Shown here one piece after another: positions 38,663-46,100 of a DNA stretch of 64,000 nucleotides. The stretch is taken from assembly GCA_965213885.1 (NCBI GenBank), contig OZ243919.1:248001-312000 (forward strand), written 5' to 3'. Below the pieces are notes generated by a model. That model saw nothing but the letters and a program-made list of their open reading frames with translations, ran no database searches and was not told the origin of the DNA. The stretch is from VYFG01 sp965213885 (GTDB taxonomy: Bacteria > Pseudomonadota > Gammaproteobacteria > Arenicellales > Poriferihabitantaceae). Numbering within the stretch: position 1 is the stretch's first letter; each line of letters starts with the position of its first letter. The position numbers and the translations under genes were made by a program.

Positions 38663-38695
38663 CCGCTTGGGGGATGTTTCGCATCCCCCAAGCGG
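38663..38695 (-). terminator. Rho-independent terminator of the precursor gene
   Basis: A perfect 14-bp stem CCGCTTGGGGGATG with a 5-base loop, followed on the minus strand by TTTTTTGTTT (38652-38662). It lies about 70 bases after the precursor stop and before the MMPL gene, so it should end the precursor message. Confidence 0.92.
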
Positions 38696-38717
38696 AATTC
38701 TTAAATTTCGGCCTACC

Positions 38718-38751
38718 CACCCCGTACGCTGGCTTGCCAGCGTACGGGGTG
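38718..38751 (-). promoter_or_regulatory. Long GC-rich hairpin directly 3' of the precursor gene
   Basis: A 16-bp perfect inverted repeat (CACCCCGTACGCTGGC and its complement) with only TT between the arms, 14 bases after the precursor stop codon. No T-tract follows it, so it is not a classical terminator; it more probably protects the 3' end of a very abundant short mRNA or limits read-through together with the terminator at 38663. Confidence 0.75.
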
Positions 38752-38765
38752 CAGCATCACTTCGT

Positions 38766-39023
38766 TCAGACTCCGCAGCAGCAAAGACCGGCAGAAACCG
38801 CTTCGAGTTGCTCCTCGGTCATTTCAGACTGGGGCGGCAACGAAATATGCACATGCTGCAGGTCGTTCTGATGCACGTGAACGTTGATGGAGTCAGGAAT
38901 CTCGATACCGAATTCCTGCGTGAAAACACTCTTGGGATCGGAAAGCAATTGGCTACGAAATTCGGCATCTTGCCCTGCTTTTTCGACCAAGTGAGATTGC
39001 ATCTCTTCTGCTGATTTAATCAT
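38766..39023 (-). CDS. Nitrile-hydratase-leader (NHLP) RiPP precursor peptide, core LCCCGV
   Basis: The first ATG (39029) is only one base from the ribosome binding site GGAG, whereas ATG 39023 has seven bases of spacing, so an 85-aa product is preferred. The leader is related to the nitrile hydratase alpha subunit: AEEMQSHLVEKAGQDAEFRS, LLSDPKSVFTQEFGIEIPDS, then INVHVHQNDLQHVHISLPPQ. It ends in MTEEQLEAVSAG, where C39 peptidases cut after the small residues. The remaining core is LCCCGV, with three identical TGC codons. Such leaders serve NHLM exporters and YcaO enzymes, both present in this island. The cysteines are the expected azoline sites. The call is firm; the final product is inference. 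Confidence 0.93.
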   Translation of the reverse strand: MIKSAEEMQSHLVEKAGQDAEFRSQLLSDPKSVFTQEFGIEIPDSINVHVHQNDLQHVHISLPPQSEMTEEQLEAVSAGLCCCGV

Positions 39024-39065
39024 TTGCATTCTCCACTACGTAAATCAGTTCAATAAAATAATAAA

Positions 39066-39086
39066 TACCAACTACAAGGTTTGGTA
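39066..39086 (-). promoter_or_regulatory. Inverted repeat in the precursor 5' leader
   Basis: TACCAA and TTGGTA arms separated by nine bases, lying 43 bases before the precursor start and about 15 bases after the predicted transcription start. It could be an operator or a small hairpin; at 6 bp per arm chance is not excluded. Confidence 0.3.
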
Positions 39087-39107
39087 AGCGGTTCACAAAA
39101 ATCGATC

Positions 39108-39116
39108 ATTATAACA
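39108..39116 (-). promoter_or_regulatory. Extended -10 promoter of the precursor gene
   Basis: On the minus strand the sequence is TGTTATAAT, a perfect TATAAT with the TG of an extended -10 element one base before it. No good -35 lies 17 bases upstream, as is common for extended -10 promoters. The predicted start near 39101 gives a leader of about 78 bases. Confidence 0.6.
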
Positions 39117-39179
39117 GTCAAATATAACAATCCATCCCGCTGATTTTACTTGGTTCTGCATATTCAAGGCAACCCTCCC

Positions 39180-39690
39180 CTCGCGCCTTCCACTCCGAGG
39201 GACTTGCGTTGTGAAGTTTTTCAGATCCGGGGATGGTGGATCGAAAACAGGGGCAACTGTATCCTCCATGACACGATTTCGAAGGATACATGATTGGGGG
39301 TGATCCGGCTTCGTTTCCGGCGGCTTTCCGGTGCTTCGAGGCAGGAAACCGACCATTCGTCAACGGGCAGGTGATGGGAGGCCCCGGCCAGCCGAAGGCC
39401 ATCCGGAAACCGCGTGGAATCGATCGGGCCTACCCGGTATCCGCCAGCGGGAACGGCCTGACCAGGGGACGCATCCGTTCTTCCTGTCCCTCGTTGAAGC
39501 TGGCCAGCGCCATGGCCATCATCACCGCGAAGGGCAGCCCGATCCGGCTCCGTATCTTCACAAGGGGATTGGGGTTCGCAATCTGCGCTTGTCAATCGCG
39601 GCGGGGTGCCAGCGCATTCCTGAAGGCCCCAACGGCTCAGGCGGGATTGACCGAACTGACTCCCGGATGCCCCCGGATTGCCGGGGAAGC
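39180..39690 (-). mobile_element. Transposase 3'-end remnant, copy B, at the right edge of the RiPP island
   Basis: Shares about 220 diverged bases with 29840-30070 in the same orientation (ACTTGCGTTGTG, AGATCCGGGGATGGTGGATC, GTCAACGGGCAGG). On the minus strand it also holds KIRSRIGLPFAVMMAMALAS, then FNEGQEERMRPLV, the transposase C-terminus that copy A lost. It fills the gap between the precursor promoter and the giant surface-protein gene. The element family is uncertain (an ISNCY-like transposase is my best guess). Confidence 0.6.
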
Positions 39691-42600
39691 TACCAGTGCC
39701 ACCGGAACTCCAGCCCCGCCCCCAAGCCCCCGGACCCATCCACATCATCTTCCCGGTCAACCAGGGTGTACAGGTCCAGTTCCGGTCCGCCCCCGAAACG
39801 GAGGCCGGATCCAGCCCGGTAACCCGCACGGATTCTTTCCAGCTTCCCGTCACCCGTCAGCGACAGATAAGGACTCCCCAAAAGCCCGCCCGGATGCGCG
39901 CGCCATCCATAAGCAACCTCTCCCCTCCACATTTGTTCAGTTTCAGTTGAACCGTTGCTGGAGAGGCCGGAAAAGGTATTGGCGTCCAGGGGGGAAGCCA
40001 ACCCACCCCCCAGGTCCACACCAAGGCGGGCGGTCAGACCGCGCCTCGTCTCCGGCGCCGAATCCCAGTCCACCGACACGGAAATTCCATGGTCACGGTA
40101 GTCGCTCTCACCATGCATCGCCACCGTCCGGCCCTCCAGCAGCACCTCCAGACCGGCGGCGTCCTGCAGCCGCACTCCGCCGCCAACCTCTACCCCGGTC
40201 CCCGTCTCCGCGTCTCCTCCGTCTCTGCGGACTCCGACCTCCAGCCACGGACGGGCGATTCTTCCATCTTCCAGTTCCCGGACAACGCTTCCCTCAAGCC
40301 CCAGCCTCATCCGGGTGGCTCTCCCGCTGGATGCGAAACCTGAAACCCGGGTACTGCGGATATCCCCGTTCAGCGACAGTGCCAGCCCAGGAATCAGCGG
40401 AATGAACCCGTCTGATTCCTCGGCAAACCAATCGAGGTCCCGACGGAATCCCCCCGCCAACATCCGCCATTCCGTGTCTTTCCTGCTGCTCTCGTGACCG
40501 TCATCAAGGCTCTGGCGGCCTTGTCCCCAGCCTACCGAACTCCACAGCCGCAGATCCTCCGAAACGTCTACCGCACCGTAGGGGACCAGCGTCGTCAGGC
40601 TGTTCTCGGCTTCTCCCGAGGCATTTCCGTGCCCCCAGCCGCCATCCCCGTCGTGACGCGACATCATCACCCCGGCCAGCCATTTTTCGCCGCTCTTGCC
40701 ATCACCCTGGGTGGCTCCCGAAATGTCATAGCCCAGATGCAGGGACAGCACATCCCCGTTCACATCCATCCCATCTCCACCACTGGTCCCATCACGGCCT
40801 TCATAACTTCCCAGGGAACCGCCACCCCAAAGGCCCAGCATCCAGCCGTCGCCGAGATGGCCCGACAGGCTGAATCCCGTCCCCAGAATCAGCTCACGCT
40901 CTCCCACGTTTCTTACCGTTCCTTCGTCATCCGCAGCCGCTCCTTTCAGGGTTTCCGTCATGTCCCGCTTTTCCTTCCCGTCTTCTGCCGTACCGGACAT
41001 CAGATTGACCGAGGCACCCGCCAGGCTGGCCGTCATCCCCGGGACCAGACTCCCGTCCAGCGACTCCACCCGGCCCAGCACCCGGCCCAATACCCCGTCC
41101 GTCACCGAACGCCCGAACCGAACCAGCGATGCCTCCCCAGCCCGGGGTTTGATATCTTCAGCTACCGGCAGACCCGGATCCGGATCGTCTCCGTCGACGA
41201 TCGTCAACACATGTCTTGCATGTTCTCCCGGCACCTGATCCTGTCCCCCGAGAAGAGAAAAGATCACGGTCTCGGGGGCTTCGGCTTCTCCGTCGGACAG
41301 GGCCGTTACCCGGATGACGGCCGTGGCTTCTCCCGCTGGCACCGTCACCATCCCCGGATTCCTGATTGCATAGTCCCGTTCCGGGTCTGCAGTGCCCGAC
41401 AGGGTATACCGCACAACCAGTGCCTCTTCTGACTCTCCTTCTTCCGTTTCCACCGTCCCTTCAAATGGAACCGGGTCCACCCGGACCGTCACCTCGTGGA
41501 CGTTCCCTTCCTCCACACGGCCTGCGGCTGTCGTGAACGCTATCGTGTATACCGGATCGTCGTTATCCAGCATCGCGACAGCGGCCGATCCCGCTGTCGC
41601 GGATACCGTGTATCCCTCTTCCGGCTCCACCGTGACGATCAGACGTCCCTCAGGTTCTTCGGTGGTATCGTCTACCGTAGGAACGGTATAGCTCATGGAG
41701 GTCGTCCCGGCATCAAGAGTAATCGTCCGGGGACCTTCATCGGTGGTGTCGATATAGTCCTGGCCGTCGGCGGTGGTTTCATTGACACGCAGGTGGATCG
41801 TCAGGGCCGAGGTGGGGGCTTGGCTTGCCGAAACGGTAAAGCCTGCGGGGGTGCCCTCCTCCACGGAGATGGACTTTGCGCTGATTGTGATGCTCGGGAG
41901 GATCGGCACCAGGGGAGTGGTGTCCGGGGCTGGGTTTGGATTCTGGCTTGGGCCTGCGGTTGTATCTGGATCTGGGCTGCCTCCATCAGTGTTGTCCACT
42001 ACACTTTGGCCCGTACCGCCTCCTTCCGGATCCGGAACGTCGTTGTCGGTGATGGTGAGCGTATGGGCACTGGGACTGCCGAGTGTATAGCCCGTGCCTC
42101 CGGTGAGGGTCAGGGTGACCGTCTCGGCGCTTTCGGTAGCACTGTCGTCATTGATGACCACCGGGATGATCGCGGAGATCGCCCCTGCCGCGATCGTCAG
42201 CGAACCGAAGCTCTGGATGGTGTAATCGTTGCCCCTGCCCGGCGTCGCGGTGCCGCCAACACTGTAACCGAGTGTGAGGCCGCCCGAAGGTGCAGCCGAA
42301 GAAAGGTTGACCGTCACATTGCGCGTGCCTGCGCTCTCGGCCGCGCTCGACGTTCCGGTAGCGAAAGATGCTGTGGACTGTGTCGGTGGCGGATCGTTGT
42401 CATCGTTGCGGATCGGAGCGTTGTCATCATTTTGGATCGTATAGGTCACCGTGGACGTCCCCAGAACGACGTCGGTAGGCCCGTCGTCGATACTCAGCGT
42501 CACAACCACCGTCTCGTTGGACTCGGAATCGGTGTCGCCCTTGATCCGGACACCTAAGTCGGTGTTCGTAAGGGAGTTGAAGGGTGGGCTGAAAGACCGA

Positions 42601-45038
42601 CTCGTACACACTGGACTCCTGCCGCTCAGGTCTATCGGTGTCTGGCCGGAAATGGCCTGGTAGTCGGCGTTGGCCGGTATGGTTCCACCGCCCGAGGCGT
42701 CGATGGTCGCGGTGCCGGTGAAGCAGAGTTGCCAGGACACGAATCTCGACGGTGCCCCCGACAGACTCACCGTGAAGTACTTGTCGGACGTGCCCGAATC
42801 ACCCTCATTGGTGCTGGCGGGCCCGCTGAGCGACAGGGTTGCCTGACCGGCGCCATCATTGTCGGTAATGGTCAGGGTATGTACGCTCGGACTGCCCACC
42901 GTGTAACCCGAGTCGCTATTGAGGGTCAGGATGACGGTCTCGGCGTTTTCCTGGGTGCTGTCGTCATTGATGGCCACCGGGATGGTCGCGGAGGTCGCCC
43001 CGGCCGCGACCGACAGCGTGCCGGAGTTCTGGATGGTGAAGTCGTTGCTGCTTCCCGCTGTGGCCGTTCCGGTGACGCTGTAGGAAAGCGTCAGGCCGCC
43101 CGAAGGCGCCGGGGAGATGTTGACCGTCACATTGCGCGTGCCGGCGTCCTCGGCCGCGCTCGATGACGCGAAGGCGAAGGACACCGAGGACTGTGCCGAT
43201 GTGCTGTCATTGTCCTCGATCGTCAGGGTGTGGATGCTCGGGCTGTCCACCGTGTAGCCGGTGCCGCCGATGAGAGTCAGGATCACCGTCTCGGCGTTCT
43301 CGGCGGCGCTGTCATCGTTGATGGCAACGGGGATGGTCGCGGAGGAATCCCCGGCCGTGATGCTCAGCATGCCGGAGTTCTGGATAGTGAAGTCGTTGCC
43401 GCTGCCCGCGGCTGCAGTGCCGGAAATATTGTAGCGGAGCGTCAGGCCTCCCGGAGGCGCCGGCCCGCTGAGATCCACCCGCACACGGTGCGGGCCGCCG
43501 CTCTCGGCCGTGTTCGAGGACGTCAAGTAGAAGAACGCCCCAGGAATCGGGTCGTCGTTGTCGCGGACCGTGACCGCGGTTCCTTGGTCGGCGCTGTAGC
43601 CGGTGCCGTCGTTCACGAACACCTGCACAGCGCCGTCGTCCTCGTCGGCGTTGTCGTCCACCGTGGACACGGTAAAGGTGGTAGAGGTCGCACCCGCATT
43701 CAGGGTCACGGTCCTGACGCCTTCCTGGTTCGCGGCCACGAAGTCGCCGTTCGAGAACTCAGAAACCTCAAGGTTGATCGTGAGACTGGAGGTTGGTGCC
43801 CGGTCCGCATTGACCGTGAAGCTGGCGGCCGTGCCTTCCGTTACTGCGGGCCCGCCGGTGAGACTGATCCGGGGCAACTGGGGCGTGGTCGGGTCGGCGG
43901 TGTCGTCGTCGTCGACGCTAACCGGCCGCTCGATGCTCAGCGCATTGGCACCGCCGTAGTCTCCGCCCGAGGTGGTATAGGTCAGGGTGGCCGTATCATT
44001 CACCGCATCATCGTCATGTGCGGCCGAGACCGTTATCATCTGTGGTCTGTCCCACCGCTTGGTATCGCCGCTGGGGTTGAAGGTGAGCGAGGTCGGACTG
44101 ACCGTCACATCCGGGTTGTCGGAGGCAATATTGACCGTCACCATGGCGGTCGGCTGCGATGACAGCTTCAGCGTGAGGTCATCCTCGCTGCCGCCTTCTT
44201 TCACGTCTGCCCATCTTCGATGGAACGTCAGGCCGCGGGTGTCGTCGTCGCGAATCGTTATCGTGGTCGTTTTCTTGTCATCATTCAGCGTGTAACCGCT
44301 GCCGTCTTTCAGCGTAATGACGATGGTCTCGTCATCCTCGTCGATGCCATCATCGTTCACGAAGATGGTGATCACGGCGGTATGGCGGTTCGCGGGCAGT
44401 TTCACGCTGCAGGTCAAGGATGTGCAGCCGTCAATGGTGTAGTCCTTGTCGTCGCGGCTCACATTGTCGTCGACGGTGTAGTTGATGGTGCGGGCGTGGC
44501 CCGCCAGCTTGGCCCCGTCGCCGATTTCCACCAAGACTCTTACGCCGCCATTGTCTTTGTGATTGCCGAACTCGGCAATGTGCAGCGTTGCGTTCCTCAT
44601 CTGGAGAGGCGCTTCCAGGCAATTGAGCGCGGTGTAGACCGGGTTCCAGCCGCCCCAAGTGTCGCCCCGGCCGGTGAGAAAGGTCCGAAGTTCAGCCTCC
44701 GAAATCGGGGTGGTTGGCGCGGGACCCGAAATTTGGGTGCCGCTCCACGCCGGACGGCTGCCGCCAAACTCTAACTCAAACGTGATCAGCGCGCGGTAGG
44801 CCGCCGTCGCGGTCGGCTCATTCCCGTTGTTACGGTGATGGTTGTAGGCGTTCGTCGTTTGCGTTTTGGCATTCGAGACGTTGCAGCTCGTTTGCGCGTG
44901 TGCCTCGTTCGGAGCGACAAGGCCGAGCAGCAGGGGCAGGCCGAGCAGTACGGCGGCAAGGTTACGCCGCAGACGGTGGATGCCGGCGAGCGCGCAACCG
45001 GCGGAAGGGTTAGTCCCAAACAGAGAGGATAAAAGCAC
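39690..45038 (-). CDS. Giant Calx-beta repeat surface protein with C-terminal outer-membrane barrel
   Basis: As annotated from the GTG at 45038, 1782 aa: a signal peptide (RRNLAAVLLGLPLLLGLVAP, cleavage near AHAQ), an N-terminal domain to about residue 150, then roughly ten Calx-beta-type beta-sandwich repeats, each with an ENAETVILTL or DEDDETIVITL strand and a TLTITDND or TIRDDD end. Residues about 1360-1782 are a passenger-anchoring barrel rich in alternating strands, ending FRWHW with the aromatic last residue of barrel proteins. Calx-beta repeats bind calcium and form stiff rods, so this is a probable adhesin or surface layer protein. The GTG has no Shine-Dalgarno. The only strong one (AGGAGG, 45352-45357) serves ATG 45348, which lies upstream of a 5-bp repeat tract and is one base out of frame, so expression may be phase-variable. 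Confidence 0.85.
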   Translation of the reverse strand: MLLSSLFGTNPSAGCALAGIHRLRRNLAAVLLGLPLLLGLVAPNEAHAQTSCNVSNAKTQTTNAYNHHRNNGNEPTATAAYRALITFELEFGGSRPAWSGTQISGPAPTTPISEAELRTFLTGRGDTWGGWNPVYTALNCLEAPLQMRNATLHIAEFGNHKDNGGVRVLVEIGDGAKLAGHARTINYTVDDNVSRDDKDYTIDGCTSLTCSVKLPANRHTAVITIFVNDDGIDEDDETIVITLKDGSGYTLNDDKKTTTITIRDDDTRGLTFHRRWADVKEGGSEDDLTLKLSSQPTAMVTVNIASDNPDVTVSPTSLTFNPSGDTKRWDRPQMITVSAAHDDDAVNDTATLTYTTSGGDYGGANALSIERPVSVDDDDTADPTTPQLPRISLTGGPAVTEGTAASFTVNADRAPTSSLTINLEVSEFSNGDFVAANQEGVRTVTLNAGATSTTFTVSTVDDNADEDDGAVQVFVNDGTGYSADQGTAVTVRDNDDPIPGAFFYLTSSNTAESGGPHRVRVDLSGPAPPGGLTLRYNISGTAAAGSGNDFTIQNSGMLSITAGDSSATIPVAINDDSAAENAETVILTLIGGTGYTVDSPSIHTLTIEDNDSTSAQSSVSFAFASSSAAEDAGTRNVTVNISPAPSGGLTLSYSVTGTATAGSSNDFTIQNSGTLSVAAGATSATIPVAINDDSTQENAETVILTLNSDSGYTVGSPSVHTLTITDNDGAGQATLSLSGPASTNEGDSGTSDKYFTVSLSGAPSRFVSWQLCFTGTATIDASGGGTIPANADYQAISGQTPIDLSGRSPVCTSRSFSPPFNSLTNTDLGVRIKGDTDSESNETVVVTLSIDDGPTDVVLGTSTVTYTIQNDDNAPIRNDDNDPPPTQSTASFATGTSSAAESAGTRNVTVNLSSAAPSGGLTLGYSVGGTATPGRGNDYTIQSFGSLTIAAGAISAIIPVVINDDSATESAETVTLTLTGGTGYTLGSPSAHTLTITDNDVPDPEGGGTGQSVVDNTDGGSPDPDTTAGPSQNPNPAPDTTPLVPILPSITISAKSISVEEGTPAGFTVSASQAPTSALTIHLRVNETTADGQDYIDTTDEGPRTITLDAGTTSMSYTVPTVDDTTEEPEGRLIVTVEPEEGYTVSATAGSAAVAMLDNDDPVYTIAFTTAAGRVEEGNVHEVTVRVDPVPFEGTVETEEGESEEALVVRYTLSGTADPERDYAIRNPGMVTVPAGEATAVIRVTALSDGEAEAPETVIFSLLGGQDQVPGEHARHVLTIVDGDDPDPGLPVAEDIKPRAGEASLVRFGRSVTDGVLGRVLGRVESLDGSLVPGMTASLAGASVNLMSGTAEDGKEKRDMTETLKGAAADDEGTVRNVGERELILGTGFSLSGHLGDGWMLGLWGGGSLGSYEGRDGTSGGDGMDVNGDVLSLHLGYDISGATQGDGKSGEKWLAGVMMSRHDGDGGWGHGNASGEAENSLTTLVPYGAVDVSEDLRLWSSVGWGQGRQSLDDGHESSRKDTEWRMLAGGFRRDLDWFAEESDGFIPLIPGLALSLNGDIRSTRVSGFASSGRATRMRLGLEGSVVRELEDGRIARPWLEVGVRRDGGDAETGTGVEVGGGVRLQDAAGLEVLLEGRTVAMHGESDYRDHGISVSVDWDSAPETRRGLTARLGVDLGGGLASPLDANTFSGLSSNGSTETEQMWRGEVAYGWRAHPGGLLGSPYLSLTGDGKLERIRAGYRAGSGLRFGGGPELDLYTLVDREDDVDGSGGLGAGLEFRWHW
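42040..43540 (-). repeat. Near-identical Calx-beta repeat units within the giant surface-protein gene
   Basis: Three to four units of about 320-360 bases recur (around 42040-42400, 42860-43200 and 43210-43540). They share in order the residues TRNVTVN, SGGLTLSYSV, NDFTIQNSG, ATIPVAINDDS, NAETVILTL and VHTLTI with few changes. Neighbouring Calx-beta units are far more diverged, so these are recent internal duplications able to recombine and change protein length. Confidence 0.7.
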
Positions 45039-45348
45039 TAGGCGGCGAAGCCATGTAAGGCGTAAACAGGGCGGCTCGGCTCGGCTCGGCTCGGCTCGGC
45101 TCGGCTCGGCTCGGCTCGGCTCGGCTCGGCTCGGCTCGGCTCGGCTCGGCTCGGCTCGGCTCGGCTCGGCTCGGCTCGGCTCGGCTCGGCTCGGCTCGGC
45201 TCGGCAGCATTATCCGAAAGCCGTCAACACCCACTGTCAACCCTGAGGTCGTTGACGGGCCCGAAGCCGACGCACAAGGGAATCTGCTGAATCGTCCGAT
45301 GGCAACCGCCGGTTCGTTGTTCTTCTCGTTATTCTTGTTGCCGAACAT
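45010..45348 (-). other. Out-of-frame leader ORF of the surface-protein gene (current register)
   Basis: ATG 45348 has the best ribosome binding site of the region, AGGAGG four bases upstream. In the present repeat number its frame runs MFGNKNNEKNNEPAVAIG, then through the 5-bp tract as repeated EPSRA, and stops at 45010, 28 bases inside the surface-protein gene but in another frame. One added repeat unit, or two lost, would join this start in frame to the surface-protein frame (45348 to 45038 is 310 bases; 315 or 300 is divisible by three). Whether the 110-aa extension is tolerated in front of the signal peptide is unknown. Confidence 0.5.
45072..45205. repeat. Pentanucleotide tract, 26 perfect TCGGC units
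   Basis: Twenty-six uninterrupted copies of TCGGC (GAGCC-type on the coding strand) occupy 45076-45205, with a partial CGGC before. Perfect 5-bp tracts of this length are prone to slipped-strand change during replication. Because 5 is not a multiple of 3 and none of the three frames of the unit contains a stop, each gain or loss shifts the downstream reading frame. The exact count depends on assembly quality. Confidence 0.97.
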
Positions 45349-45389
45349 CTCACCTCCTGACAGTGGATTCATGTGATTCGACGTATATT

Positions 45390-45403
45390 ATGTTCATGAA
45401 CAT
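45390..45403. promoter_or_regulatory. Perfect 14-bp palindrome upstream of the surface-protein leader
   Basis: ATGTTCATGAACAT, perfectly self-complementary, sits about 40 bases upstream of ATG 45348. On the minus strand it is followed by an AT-rich TAATATAC that could be a -10 element, placing the palindrome in the usual position of an operator near the -35. No factor can be named. Confidence 0.45.
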
Positions 45404-45599
45404 TTGCGGTGCCGGTGAAAACCTACCGGCCAGCACCTCGATCACTTGCCGCCTGCGTGCGGCGCGATTATCCTGTAATTACGCCCTGCGCGCAAATCGT
45501 ATACTGATCCTGCCTGGCCACAGCCTGTAATCGATCAGCAACCAAGCTTCAGGAAACTCGGGACGGCTCCAGCGAACCTTCGGCGATCCGGAGGCGGAA

Positions 45600-46100
45600 A
45601 TGGCCGGGGAGAGTAGCGCATCAGTGTGCCAGGCTGCAGAATGCCCCCGACATGGTCGGCGTTTTTCCGGTGATCATCCGGGCCGATGCCGTGAGGTTGA
45701 AAGTCTGGTTGCGAAGTTTTCGAAGATGGTGGATGTGGAGCGGATCGAACGGCGGTTCGCGGAGATCGTGGCCGATCTCGGCCTGATAGACGCGGACGGC
45801 GACCTGGTTGCCGACATCGACCACCGGATGGCGGCGGCCGTCGGCGGAGATGATGCGTACCGGGCAGGCCTGACCAGGTCTGTAATGGACCTCATGGTCT
45901 TTCTGGCCGGGGCGTACCGGAGCGGATCCTGGGGACCCCCTTACAATAGGGACAGTCCCGATAGATGGCGATACGGATACAGATACAGGCCAGGTGGTGG
46001 AGTGCCGTTGACTGCGCATTCCCCTTCGACCCTCCATCGGCCATCGCAGTCTGCCCGATACCCAGGACCATCCAAAAGAATTGGATTTCGTGAACCCTGA
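45600..46100 (+). CDS. Hypothetical protein
   Basis: Not recognised. The ATG at 45600 has an excellent Shine-Dalgarno (GGAGG five bases upstream), unlike most frames here. The N-terminal 110 residues look like a real helical protein (VESLVAKFSKMVDVERIERR, then FAEIVADLGLIDADGDLVAD, then RSVMDLMVFLAGAYRS). The last 55 residues are R/P/G-rich and overlap a decayed gene on the other strand, so the original C-terminus may have been replaced by read-through. It lies between the surface-protein promoter (divergent) and a DUF4338 relic. No function can be assigned. Confidence 0.45.
   Translation: MAGESSASVCQAAECPRHGRRFSGDHPGRCREVESLVAKFSKMVDVERIERRFAEIVADLGLIDADGDLVADIDHRMAAAVGGDDAYRAGLTRSVMDLMVFLAGAYRSGSWGPPYNRDSPDRWRYGYRYRPGGGVPLTAHSPSTLHRPSQSARYPGPSKRIGFREP

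Noticed and set aside
38766..38783. CCCG in the precursor as a nitrile-hydratase-type metal site
   Set aside because: The nitrile hydratase claw is C-x-x-C-S-C; the core here is CCCGV after a leader cleavage site, so only the leader resembles nitrile hydratase.
39290..40405. A 371-aa plus-strand frame over the transposase remnant and the barrel end
   Set aside because: It is rich in P, R and S, spans two unrelated features and matches nothing; it is an antisense shadow.
41496..44774. Long plus-strand frames of 300-350 codons opposite the giant surface-protein gene
   Set aside because: They are antisense shadows produced by the strong codon periodicity of the Calx-beta repeats; they have repetitive G/R/V-rich composition and no family features.
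45072..45205. The 5-bp repeat tract as a CRISPR array or origin iterons
   Set aside because: Units are contiguous 5-mers without spacers and no cas, rep or DnaA-box features occur nearby.
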